A stretch of DNA of 5,248 nucleotides. Source: a bacterium. Lineage in GTDB: Bacteria > Planctomycetota > Planctomycetia > Pirellulales > Pirellulaceae. The stretch is taken from contig JAUIHJ010000610.1 of NCBI GenBank assembly GCA_030432015.1, forward strand, positions 1 to 5,248. Reading direction: 5' to 3'. Both the position numbers and the translations under genes were made by a program. Position 1 is the first letter of the stretch; each line of letters opens with the position of its first letter. Positions 1 to 5,207 of the stretch are shown here, piece after piece. The notes under the pieces are model-generated. The model did not search any database and was not told the DNA's origin. It was given only the letters and a program-made list of their open reading frames with translations.

Positions 1-282
1 TCCGGTATTCGGTAATCCACCCCGAATGATGACAACGCCAATGACGGCATGAAACAGCAGCGGGATGAAGATAAACGTCCACTCCACCAACGGCAGCAAA
101 TTTCCCAGACTGTGAATCTGGTAGACAGCCCGCTGGAAGGTCGCGGAAGAATTCAACACGCTGGCGTTGGTCAGCAGATGAACCACCATATACGCACCGA
201 CGGGAACTAAGCCGCTGAGCGAATGGAGGCGTCTGATGAGAAACTCGTGGCGGGCGAGAAACGAGGCGGGCGCTTTTTCCAC
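1..282 (-). CDS. sdhC: Succinate dehydrogenase cytochrome b558 subunit, partial (N-terminal 94 codons)
   Basis: This is the membrane anchor of succinate dehydrogenase (complex II). It binds haem b and passes electrons from the iron-sulphur subunit to quinone. The translated N-terminus carries RRLHSL (residues 17-22), then a hydrophobic segment with VVHLLTN (H35), and a second with LLFHAVIGV (H78). In Bacillus subtilis SdhC the equivalent histidines, H28 and H70, are haem ligands at almost the same spacing (42 versus 43 residues here). The rest of the protein lies beyond base 1, where sdhA and sdhB would be expected in the usual order. I chose the GTG at 282-280 because AAGGA lies 4 bases upstream and because it puts RRLHSL near the N-terminus, as in homologues. 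An in-frame ATG at 351-349, with GGTGGAG in front, would add 23 residues. It is disfavoured because it sits inside a strong leader hairpin and only about 10 bases from the predicted transcription start. Confidence 0.88.
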   Translation of the reverse strand, partial: MEKAPASFLARHEFLIRRLHSLSGLVPVGAYMVVHLLTNASVLNSSATFQRAVYQIHSLGNLLPLVEWTFIFIPLLFHAVIGVVIIRGGLPNTG

Positions 283-319
283 GGTGTCCTTCTTTCCTGC
301 AACGCGAAGGTCTTTGAGG

Positions 320-353
320 GGATGACGCACAAACTCGTTTTGACGCGTCATCC
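320..353 (-). promoter_or_regulatory. Inverted repeat / hairpin in the sdhC leader
   Basis: Perfect 9-base arms, GGATGACGC and GCGTCATCC, lie at 320-328 and 345-353 with 16 bases between them. On the minus-strand RNA the helix can continue, after a small internal loop, with CAAA pairing to TTTG around a 5-base loop. With transcription starting near 362 and translation at 282, the hairpin would lie in the untranslated leader, about 30 bases ahead of the ribosome-binding site. The hexamer TGACGC or its complement occurs three times here, including the 10-base palindrome TGACGCGTCA at 341-350, so a protein operator is an equally open reading. The element is seen directly; its function is inferred. 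Confidence 0.5.
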
Positions 354-368
354 GTCTCCACCCGCACT

Positions 369-396
369 AGTATAAAGTTGTTGCCCAACCTGACAA
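369..396 (-). promoter_or_regulatory. Sigma70-type promoter for sdhC
   Basis: On the minus strand, TTGTCA (391-396, 5 of 6 to the -35 consensus) is followed after 16 bases by TATACT (369-374, 5 of 6 to the -10 consensus). Transcription would start near 362 and give a leader of about 80 bases to the GTG start of sdhC. It is the best sigma70-like match in the window and has the right position and direction. Assignment is by consensus only. Confidence 0.6.
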
Positions 397-558
397 GCGG
401 ACCAGTCGACGATTGCAGCCGCCGCATCAAAGGCCAAGTCCGGTCGACCGCACGCAGTCTTTCCAGCAACCGGTGCACCCCAACGACGCGGTCCGAACGC
501 GGCCTGAATCAGCCAGCCCGCATCAAGCGAAAAATCAAGGCAACCAACCGAACCCTCC

Positions 559-608
559 GCAGGCAAGTCTCCGTACCGATCGACTTGCCTGCAGCGCTTC
601 GCGCGCTG
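559..608. repeat. Two adjacent perfect hairpins
   Basis: The first has 11-base perfect arms, GCAGGCAAGTC (559-569) and GACTTGCCTGC (582-592), around a 12-base loop. The second follows at once: CAGCGC (592-597) and GCGCTG (603-608) around a 5-base loop. There is no T-run on either side, so this is not a typical intrinsic terminator. It lies mid-gap, upstream of both divergent promoters, so it could be an operator, part of a structured RNA, or the remnant of a repeat element. The structure is seen directly; the role is unknown. Confidence 0.55.
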
Positions 609-699
609 ACAACCGCAGCACCTCGCCGCACCGGCCACGCGGACACGATGCCGGCTGCAATTGTCGAAATTCATCCGCGCAGCCCAAGAAATGACAGAA

Positions 700-728
700 T
701 TGACTATAGTAGGAACCTATGATTTGAT
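700..728 (+). promoter_or_regulatory. Possible weak promoter for the receiver/flavoprotein operon
   Basis: TTGACT (700-705, 5 of 6 to the -35 consensus) is followed after 17 bases by TTTGAT (723-728, 4 of 6, lacking the important second-position A). Transcription would begin near 735, leaving a leader of about 95 bases. TATAGT (705-710) and TATGAT (718-723) in the same AT-rich patch also resemble -10 boxes but lack a -35 at the right distance. The patch is a plausible promoter region; the exact boxes are uncertain. Confidence 0.3.
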
Positions 729-827
729 AAAAGAAGGCTGTGACTCCTGTGGCGCGTTGCACGCCCGGGTTGTCATTCCCCCCTGAATGGATGCGGCAGT
801 TCGTCGCCATGACACGTTGAGTGAGCT

Positions 828-841
828 TTCGTGATCACGAA
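828..841. repeat. 14-base palindrome over the receiver start codon
   Basis: TTCGTGATCACGAA is perfectly self-complementary and contains the GTG start at 831. A perfect 14-base palindrome is expected about 0.3 times in random sequence of this length (my estimate with equal base use), so only its position makes it notable. It could be an operator or a small hairpin covering the start. Confidence 0.3.
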
Positions 842-1220
842 TTCACCACGCATGCTGATCACCGACGACGATCGTGATGTTCGCGAGATGCTCGGATCGA
901 TCTTTGAACCGCGAGGATTCGAGACGCTGCTGGCACGGGATGGTCAGGAGGCACTTGATATCGTCCAGCACGAGCGGGTCCATTTGGTGCTGATCGATAT
1001 GCATATGCCCCGCATGAACGGACTCGAAATGATCCGCCAGGTGAAGCTGACGCATGCCGCGATGCCCTGTATCTTGATTTCTGCGGCGATTGACGAGCGG
1101 CTTGCCGAGGAGGCCCGGCAGGCCCGCGTGTTTTCTCAATTGGCCAAGCCGATCCGTCTTTCCGATGTGACCGAAACGGTCGGCGCTGCCATGCGGCAGA
1201 CATACGGCTGGCCGGTTTGA
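831..1220 (+). CDS. Stand-alone response regulator receiver domain (CheY-like)
   Basis: This is a cytoplasmic phospho-acceptor protein of the two-component type, 129 residues long and consisting of one receiver domain with no output domain. All signature residues are present: the acidic cluster DDD (12-14), the phosphorylated aspartate D56 in LIDMHMPRMNG, the switch residue S84 in ILISAA, and K106-P107 in LAKPI. A histidine kinase would phosphorylate it, but none is encoded in the window. The start is uncertain. GTG at 831 is the first possible codon after an in-frame stop at 822-824 and has only a weak GAG upstream; ATG at 852 (residue 8) has no Shine-Dalgarno and would still leave an intact domain. 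A 14-base palindrome (828-841) covers the GTG. The stop lies 28 bases before the preferred start of the flavoprotein, so co-transcription is very likely. Family assignment is firm; target and signal are unknown. Confidence 0.9.
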   Translation: MITNSPRMLITDDDRDVREMLGSIFEPRGFETLLARDGQEALDIVQHERVHLVLIDMHMPRMNGLEMIRQVKLTHAAMPCILISAAIDERLAEEARQARVFSQLAKPIRLSDVTETVGAAMRQTYGWPV

Positions 1221-1236
1221 CGTGAATCAAAGTCTT

Positions 1237-1243
1237 GGTGGAG
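1237..1243 (+). promoter_or_regulatory. Ribosome-binding site deciding the flavoprotein start
   Basis: GGTGGAG lies 5 bases before the GTG at 1249. The other candidate starts, GTG 1222 (directly after the receiver stop) and ATG 1276 (at the twin-arginine motif), have no comparable site. Confidence 0.55.
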
Positions 1244-1248
1244 CCGGC

Positions 1249-2967
1249 GTGAATCAACCGTTGCCCAACTGGCAGATGAATCGGCGTCGGTTTCATCGTG
1301 GGGTCGTTGCGACGGCGGGACTGGGAGTCCCCTGGTTGTCACTCGCCGGCGCCCCCGCCCACGCGGCCATACGCGAACACGCCGCCGACGTTGTGATCAT
1401 CGGCGGGGGCCTCGGCGGATGCTCGGCTGCCCTGGCGGCGCTGCGCAACGGACTGCGGGTCGTGATGACCGAAGAGACCGACTGGATCGGCGGGCAGCTC
1501 ACCTCGCAGGCCGTCCCGCCGGATGAACACCGGTGGATCGAGACGCACGGCGCGAACGGCTCGTATCGGACGTTGCGGAACCGAATCCGCGCATTCTACC
1601 GGCAGCACTATCCCCTGACCGACGCAGCCCGTGGCACCGCCCACCTCAACCCAGGCAGCGGAAGCGTCTCGCGACTTTGCCACGAACCACGCGTGGCCAA
1701 AGCGGTGCTTGAGGGTTGGCTGGCCCCGTATCTCAGCGCGGGCCAATTCACGTTGCTCCTGGAAAATCAGGTACTCGCCGCCGAGGTGACAGGGGATCGC
1801 GTCGAGGCGGTGACCGTACGATCGCTGAAATCGGGAGCCCAGTCGGTTCTCACGGCGGACTATTTTGTGGATGCCACGGAATTGGGCGATCTGCTGCCGC
1901 TGAGCGGTGCGGAATTTGTCACCGGTTCCGAAGCCCGAGCACAGACCGGCGAATTCCACGCGGCAGAGCAGGCCGATGCGGACAACCAGCAAGCTTTCAC
2001 CATGTGCTTTCCGGTGGATTATCTGGCGGGCCAGGACCATACCATTGAAAGGCCCGCCGAGTACGATTTTTGGCGTGATTTTGTCCCGTCATTGTCGCCG
2101 CCATGGCCCGGCCGGCTGCTCGATTTCACCTACACGCATCCCCGCAGCGGGCAGCCGAAGACGCTCGGATTTGATCCCACGGGCGCCAGGACGGGAGGTG
2201 GCATCAATCTCTGGACCTATCGCCGCCTGATTGCGCGGAGCAACTTTCAACCCGGCGCCTACGACGGCGACGTGTCACTGATCAACTGGCCTCAGAACGA
2301 TTACATGCTGGGAAATCTGATCGGTGTGACGGCTGCTCAGCAAAAGGCACATATTGCTCGCGCTACGCAGTTGAGCTTATCGCTGATGTACTGGCTGCAG
2401 ACGGAGGCGCCGCGTCGCGACGGAGGCCAAGGTTTCCCTGGGTTGCGACTGCGGGGCGACCTGGTCGGTACCGAGAATGGTGTGGCAAAGTACCCCTACG
2501 TCCGTGAGTCGCGCCGGATCCAGGGGCTGATGACGATCTTGGAAGAGCATGTTGGCAGCGCACAGCGGGCCCACATCACCGGCGCATCAGGCGACGACCT
2601 GAAAGCGGCCGCTTTCGCGGATTCGGTTGGCGTGGGCAGTTATGGCATCGACTTGCATCCCAGCTCTGGCGGTGACAATTACATTGACTTTGCGTCGCTT
2701 CCCTTTCAGATTCCACTGGGGGCGCTCATCCCGCGCCGCTTGCAAAACCTTCTGCCGGCCTGCAAGAACATTAGTACCACGCACATTACCAGCGGTTGCT
2801 ACCGCCTGCATCCGGTCGAATGGGGAATTGGCGAGGCGGTCGGTTGTCTGGCCAGCTATGCTTTGGAAACCAAGCTATCGCCCCATGCCATTCGTTCGGC
2901 CGGATCCCACTTGAGCGATTTCCAGCGTTTTATTCAGAAGCAGGGCGTCGAAATCGCCTGGCCATGA
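1249..2967 (+). CDS. Tat-exported FAD-dependent oxidoreductase (FAD_oxidored, PF12831-like)
   Basis: This flavoprotein of about 572 residues is of a type common in planctomycetes; databases usually label it only 'FAD-dependent oxidoreductase'. From the GTG at 1249, the N-terminus has a twin-arginine signal (RRRFHR, residues 12-17), a hydrophobic stretch, and a likely cleavage after AHA (37-39), so the protein should fold with FAD in the cytoplasm and be exported through Tat. The FAD-binding Rossmann motif follows: VVIIGGGLGG (48-57), with the acidic pair EE (75-76) at the end of the second strand and DWIGGQLTSQ just after. Near the C-terminus, THITSGCYRLHPVEWGIGEA (511-530) is the conserved closing FAD-contact block. 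Length and both ends look complete. GTG 1222 or ATG 1276 are alternative starts that do not change the mature protein. It sits directly behind the receiver gene and converges on the DUF1501 gene. The substrate cannot be told from sequence. Confidence 0.9.
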   Translation: MNQPLPNWQMNRRRFHRGVVATAGLGVPWLSLAGAPAHAAIREHAADVVIIGGGLGGCSAALAALRNGLRVVMTEETDWIGGQLTSQAVPPDEHRWIETHGANGSYRTLRNRIRAFYRQHYPLTDAARGTAHLNPGSGSVSRLCHEPRVAKAVLEGWLAPYLSAGQFTLLLENQVLAAEVTGDRVEAVTVRSLKSGAQSVLTADYFVDATELGDLLPLSGAEFVTGSEARAQTGEFHAAEQADADNQQAFTMCFPVDYLAGQDHTIERPAEYDFWRDFVPSLSPPWPGRLLDFTYTHPRSGQPKTLGFDPTGARTGGGINLWTYRRLIARSNFQPGAYDGDVSLINWPQNDYMLGNLIGVTAAQQKAHIARATQLSLSLMYWLQTEAPRRDGGQGFPGLRLRGDLVGTENGVAKYPYVRESRRIQGLMTILEEHVGSAQRAHITGASGDDLKAAAFADSVGVGSYGIDLHPSSGGDNYIDFASLPFQIPLGALIPRRLQNLLPACKNISTTHITSGCYRLHPVEWGIGEAVGCLASYALETKLSPHAIRSAGSHLSDFQRFIQKQGVEIAWP

Positions 2968-3024
2968 ACGGGTTGGACAACGCCGTGGCGTGCCGCTTCG
3001 AAAGGTTCCGGAGCAACCGACCGG

Positions 3025-4416
3025 CTAGCCCATCAAGGCGTGAATCGGTTCGCTGCCCGTAATCACGCGGGAGACTTCGTTGGGAATTCCGGTCATGACT
3101 CGCGTCTGGCCGACATCCACGAGCGTGTGCATCAGGGTCGCGATGAGATTCGCAATGGTAACCGGTGTGGTGTGCGGTTGGCCCGCATCGCTGGTCGACT
3201 GGCCCACAACCTGACCTCGGCGAAGTCCACCGCCGGCCAACAGTAACGGGGCCAACCTGCCCCAATGATCGCGTCCGCCTCGGGCGTTGATTTTGGGGGA
3301 CCGACCCATTTCGCCACAGGTAACGAGGGCGATTTTTTCTCCCAGCCCGCGCGCGTCGACGTCCTCCAGGAAAGCGGAAACCGCGTGGTCGAACGGTCGG
3401 CCCATGTATTGCATGCCCTCTTCGACCCCCGCGTTGTTTTGATCCGAGTGCATGTCCCACACAAAATTCGTCGTGATCGTAACGAAACCGCAGCCTGATT
3501 CGCACAGGCGGCGAGCCATCAGCAGCAGCTTGCCGAGCGTTTTGGCGTTGTCGACATAGTTGTTGTAGTTATTCCACTTGCGGCTGATCTGGTCCGGGCG
3601 AACCAGTGGTCCGGTATCGTAACGTGCTACGGTTTGGGGATCCTCTTTCGACAGGTCGAAGGCGTCGGCGACACCACCGACGATGGTCTCGAAGGCCTGC
3701 TCTTGAAAGCGACTCACACCGTCCAGACCACCCTGATCGGCGGCCCGCTTGACGCCGTCCAGCTGCGCCAACAAGGTCCGTCGATCGTCGAGCCGTTCGC
3801 GCGGAATGGCCAGCTTGAGGTTCGCTTGAGCACCGCCGCCGCCGGGGACGAACGGTGCGTACGCGGCACCCAATGGTCCGGTCGATTCAAATTTTCCAAA
3901 GTTCATCGTCGTGGGCTGCGTGTCAGGATCGACCGCGCGTGGATAGAGTGCCGCGTTGGTCGGCATGCCGGTGCGGGGATCGTTTGTGCCCGCGATTCTG
4001 GCGTACAGCGAACCGATGTTTGCACCGGCCGTGTCGCTGCAGACGATGGGCTTGATGTCGTGATTTCCGTTGCCGGTTTGAAAGGACCGCACAATGGAAA
4101 ACTGATCGGCCAGTGCGGCGAGTTTCTCGAAGGTACTTCCAAATGTGATGCCGGGCAGGCGAGTGGCAATTTCGCCGGTGGCACTGCGAACTCCCGCCGG
4201 TGCGGTCATCTTGGGATCAAATGTCTCGGTCTGGCTGGGGCCGCCATGCATGAAGAGAAAGATCACCGATTTGTCGGTTACCGGGCGCTGTTCGGACGCG
4301 GCGAGGGCACGGGCAGCGAGGAGATCGGGCAGCGTCAGTCCGCCCAACGCCAAGCTCCCCACCCGAAGAAAGTCGCGCCGCCCGCGTTTGGCAGAACCGT
4401 CGTAGAAAGTGAACAC
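3025..4416 (-). CDS. DUF1501 family exported protein (Tat signal)
   Basis: This protein of about 463 residues belongs to DUF1501 (PF07394), a family greatly expanded in planctomycetes and distantly related to the alkaline phosphatase/sulfatase fold. The N-terminus has a twin-arginine motif RRDFLR (13-18) and a hydrophobic core GSLALGGLTL, indicating Tat export. Family blocks in order: HGGPSQTETFDPK (57-69), WDMHSD (320-325), CGEMGRSP (367-374) and GRDHW (381-385). The Asp/His residues in the last blocks sit where metal ligands fall in the superfamily; that role is inferred. I chose GTG at 4416-4414 because AAGGGAG lies 5 bases upstream and because relatives begin MFTFxDG. A longer frame from 4494 would add 26 residues ahead of the Tat signal and is unlikely. 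DUF1501 genes usually sit beside a DUF1549/DUF1553 cytochrome-type partner; none is present here. The true activity is unknown. Confidence 0.9.
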   Translation of the reverse strand: MFTFYDGSAKRGRRDFLRVGSLALGGLTLPDLLAARALAASEQRPVTDKSVIFLFMHGGPSQTETFDPKMTAPAGVRSATGEIATRLPGITFGSTFEKLAALADQFSIVRSFQTGNGNHDIKPIVCSDTAGANIGSLYARIAGTNDPRTGMPTNAALYPRAVDPDTQPTTMNFGKFESTGPLGAAYAPFVPGGGGAQANLKLAIPRERLDDRRTLLAQLDGVKRAADQGGLDGVSRFQEQAFETIVGGVADAFDLSKEDPQTVARYDTGPLVRPDQISRKWNNYNNYVDNAKTLGKLLLMARRLCESGCGFVTITTNFVWDMHSDQNNAGVEEGMQYMGRPFDHAVSAFLEDVDARGLGEKIALVTCGEMGRSPKINARGGRDHWGRLAPLLLAGGGLRRGQVVGQSTSDAGQPHTTPVTIANLIATLMHTLVDVGQTRVMTGIPNEVSRVITGSEPIHALMG

Positions 4417-4421
4417 AGCCG

Positions 4422-4428
4422 CTCCCTT
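4422..4428 (-). promoter_or_regulatory. Ribosome-binding site deciding the DUF1501 start
   Basis: On the minus strand AAGGGAG lies 5 bases before the GTG at 4416. It is the strongest Shine-Dalgarno match in the window and supports the shorter start over the ATG at 4494. Confidence 0.65.
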
Positions 4429-4476
4429 GCAGAGTGTTGTTCGCCCGTGCCGCAGGCCGGAAATGACCGCGGTGAC

Positions 4477-4502
4477 GGTACCTAGATCACTCAATAGATA
4501 CC
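4477..4502. repeat. Imperfect inverted repeat over the DUF1501 -10 region
   Basis: GGTACCTA (4477-4484) faces TAGATACC (4495-4502) across 10 bases, with 7 of 8 positions complementary. The one mismatch becomes a G-U pair in minus-strand RNA. The right arm contains the proposed -10 box of the DUF1501 promoter. Confidence 0.35.
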
Positions 4503-4523
4503 AGGAACCTCACATTACATCAA
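4495..4523 (-). promoter_or_regulatory. Possible promoter for the DUF1501 gene
   Basis: On the minus strand, TTGATG (4518-4523, 4 of 6 to the -35 consensus) is followed after 17 bases by TATCTA (4495-4500, 3 of 6). Transcription would start near 4488, about 70 bases before the GTG. The boxes are weak, but the spacing is ideal and they lie in the AT-richest part of the gap. Both boxes overlap arms of inverted repeats, the layout expected for a regulated promoter. If transcription instead starts further upstream, the repeats would be leader hairpins. Confidence 0.3.
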
Positions 4524-4539
4524 GTTTCACTGATGTAAT
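4514..4539. repeat. Perfect 9-base inverted repeat (candidate operator)
   Basis: ATTACATCA (4514-4522) and TGATGTAAT (4531-4539) are exact complements across an 8-base spacer, in an AT-rich island within GC-rich DNA. The left arm contains most of the proposed -35 box of the DUF1501 promoter. Size and symmetry suit a dimeric transcription factor; an RNA hairpin is the alternative. Confidence 0.5.
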
Positions 4540-4542
4540 CCG

Positions 4543-4561
4543 GAGTTGCCGGTGGCAATTC
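4543..4561. repeat. Short tight hairpin beside the candidate operator
   Basis: GAGTTGCC (4543-4550) pairs with GGCAATTC (4554-4561) around a 3-base loop, with seven Watson-Crick pairs and one G-T pair. It starts four bases after the preceding inverted repeat. There is no T-run downstream on either strand, so a terminator role is not supported. Confidence 0.4.
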
Positions 4562-4577
4562 ATCGCACTTCTTGAGT

Positions 4578-4606
4578 TTGACAGGGCGCGACGTTGTGGC
4601 GATGGT
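4578..4606 (+). promoter_or_regulatory. Possible promoter for the GYF/zinc-ribbon gene
   Basis: A perfect TTGACA -35 box (4578-4583) is followed after 17 bases by GATGGT (4601-4606), which matches only 3 of 6 of the -10 consensus. Transcription would begin near 4613, inside the palindrome ATTCTCGAGAAT (4613-4624), leaving about 43 bases to the ATG at 4656. Confidence 0.35.
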
Positions 4607-4655
4607 GTGAATATTCTCGAGAATGGTCGTTTCGTGGCGCGTGGGTGGTTCAACG

Positions 4656-5207
4656 ATGAGCGGATGGCAGTATAAGCGGGCGGACGGGGAGATTGTCGGC
4701 ATTTTGAGCGACGATGAGATCAAGAGCTGTGCGGAGCGGGGCGGAATTTCGCTGGATTCACCCGTCATGCACGAAGAAAAGACCCAAGGCAAATGGGTTG
4801 CTGCCAGCCGTCTCATGCCGCTTCGGAAGCGGATTGAGTCGTATCAGCAGCGGCAGGCTCCTCCGGCCCCACCTGGCCCGATGGCAACCGGGGGATATAT
4901 CCCGCCGGCTCAGCCCCGCATTTCGACCGTGCCGCTGAAGACGTTGGCGCAAGGCGTCCAGCAGACGGCAATCTCCGTCATTCGAACGGCGATTTCCGCC
5001 ATCGACCAATACACGGCTAAAAAGTCACTTCATACCTGTCTGAAGTGTGAACGCGAATTTGCCAAGTACGAAGTGCTTGGTAAATGCCCACTTTGTGGCG
5101 AATGGGCTATCGTCGCTTGCGAAACGTGCGGGCTGGAGTCGGGCGCCAAACGTTTCGTCGAAAATGAATGCAAGTGCCCGCGGTGCGGTGACAAGGTTAC
5201 CGTCTAA
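4656..5207 (+). CDS. GYF_2 domain protein with C-terminal double zinc ribbon
   Basis: This protein of 183 residues has three parts. Residues 1-56 match the GYF_2 pattern (GWQYKRADGEIVG, then DDEIKSCAERGGISLDSPV, then KWVAASRL), a small domain thought to bind proline-rich peptides. Residues 68-87 are a Pro/Ala/Gly linker, followed by a likely helix (about 93-122). The C-terminus has four CxxC knuckles, CLKC (128-131), CPLC (144-147), CETC (155-158) and CPRC (174-177), which would form two zinc ribbons. No signal peptide or membrane segment is seen, so it is probably cytoplasmic. I chose ATG 4656 because the domain begins directly with MSGW; an upstream in-frame ATG at 4623 has no Shine-Dalgarno and overlaps a palindrome. 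The upstream site for 4656 is also weak (GGTGG). The gene is divergent from DUF1501. It could be a scaffold or adaptor; no enzymatic motif is visible. Confidence 0.8.
   Translation: MSGWQYKRADGEIVGILSDDEIKSCAERGGISLDSPVMHEEKTQGKWVAASRLMPLRKRIESYQQRQAPPAPPGPMATGGYIPPAQPRISTVPLKTLAQGVQQTAISVIRTAISAIDQYTAKKSLHTCLKCEREFAKYEVLGKCPLCGEWAIVACETCGLESGAKRFVENECKCPRCGDKVTV

Larger units (their letters stand above)
352..830. other. Intergenic region without a convincing gene
   Basis: This is 479 bases between two divergent genes. Several open frames of 90-115 codons cross it on both strands, but none resembles a known protein. Their translations are Pro/Gln/Arg/Ser-rich or, for the minus-strand frame at 348-674, unusually Cys-rich (8 Cys in 108), as expected of frames that stay open only because the DNA is GC-rich. 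What can be supported is the sdhC promoter at 369-396, a hairpin pair at 559-608, a weak plus-strand promoter near 700-728, and short palindromes such as CGGTCGACCG (441-450). A small RNA could lie here, but no promoter-to-terminator unit can be drawn. Confidence 0.6.

Noticed and set aside
441..450. CGGTCGACCG palindrome and the GTCGAC at 405-410 as a paired operator
   Set aside because: Ten-base GC-rich palindromes are expected several times in a window of this size, and the two sites share only the common hexamer.
348..674. A 108-codon minus-strand frame whose stop overlaps the upstream ATG of sdhC (ATGA)
   Set aside because: The overlap looks like coupling, but the translation is low-complexity and Cys-rich with no family resemblance, and the best sdhC promoter lies inside it.
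378..722. Plus-strand frames at 378-722 and 413-694 in the gene-free gap
   Set aside because: They start with TTG without ribosome-binding sites, overlap each other in different frames, and encode Pro/Gln/Arg/Ser-rich sequence typical of spurious frames.
740..820. A 26-codon frame (GTG 740 to TGA 820) just ahead of the receiver gene, with AAGAAGG upstream, as a leader peptide
   Set aside because: The Shine-Dalgarno is only 2 bases from the GTG, too close, and the peptide has no run of regulatory codons. Not enough to call.
1339..2040. A 233-codon open frame on the minus strand inside the flavoprotein gene
   Set aside because: It lies wholly antisense to a conserved flavoprotein sequence, has no recognisable motif and no independent promoter was seen.
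3634..4485. A 283-codon open frame on the plus strand opposite the DUF1501 gene
   Set aside because: It is the antisense shadow of a clear DUF1501 gene in GC-rich DNA. Its translation has no recognisable domain and the minus-strand frame carries all family motifs.
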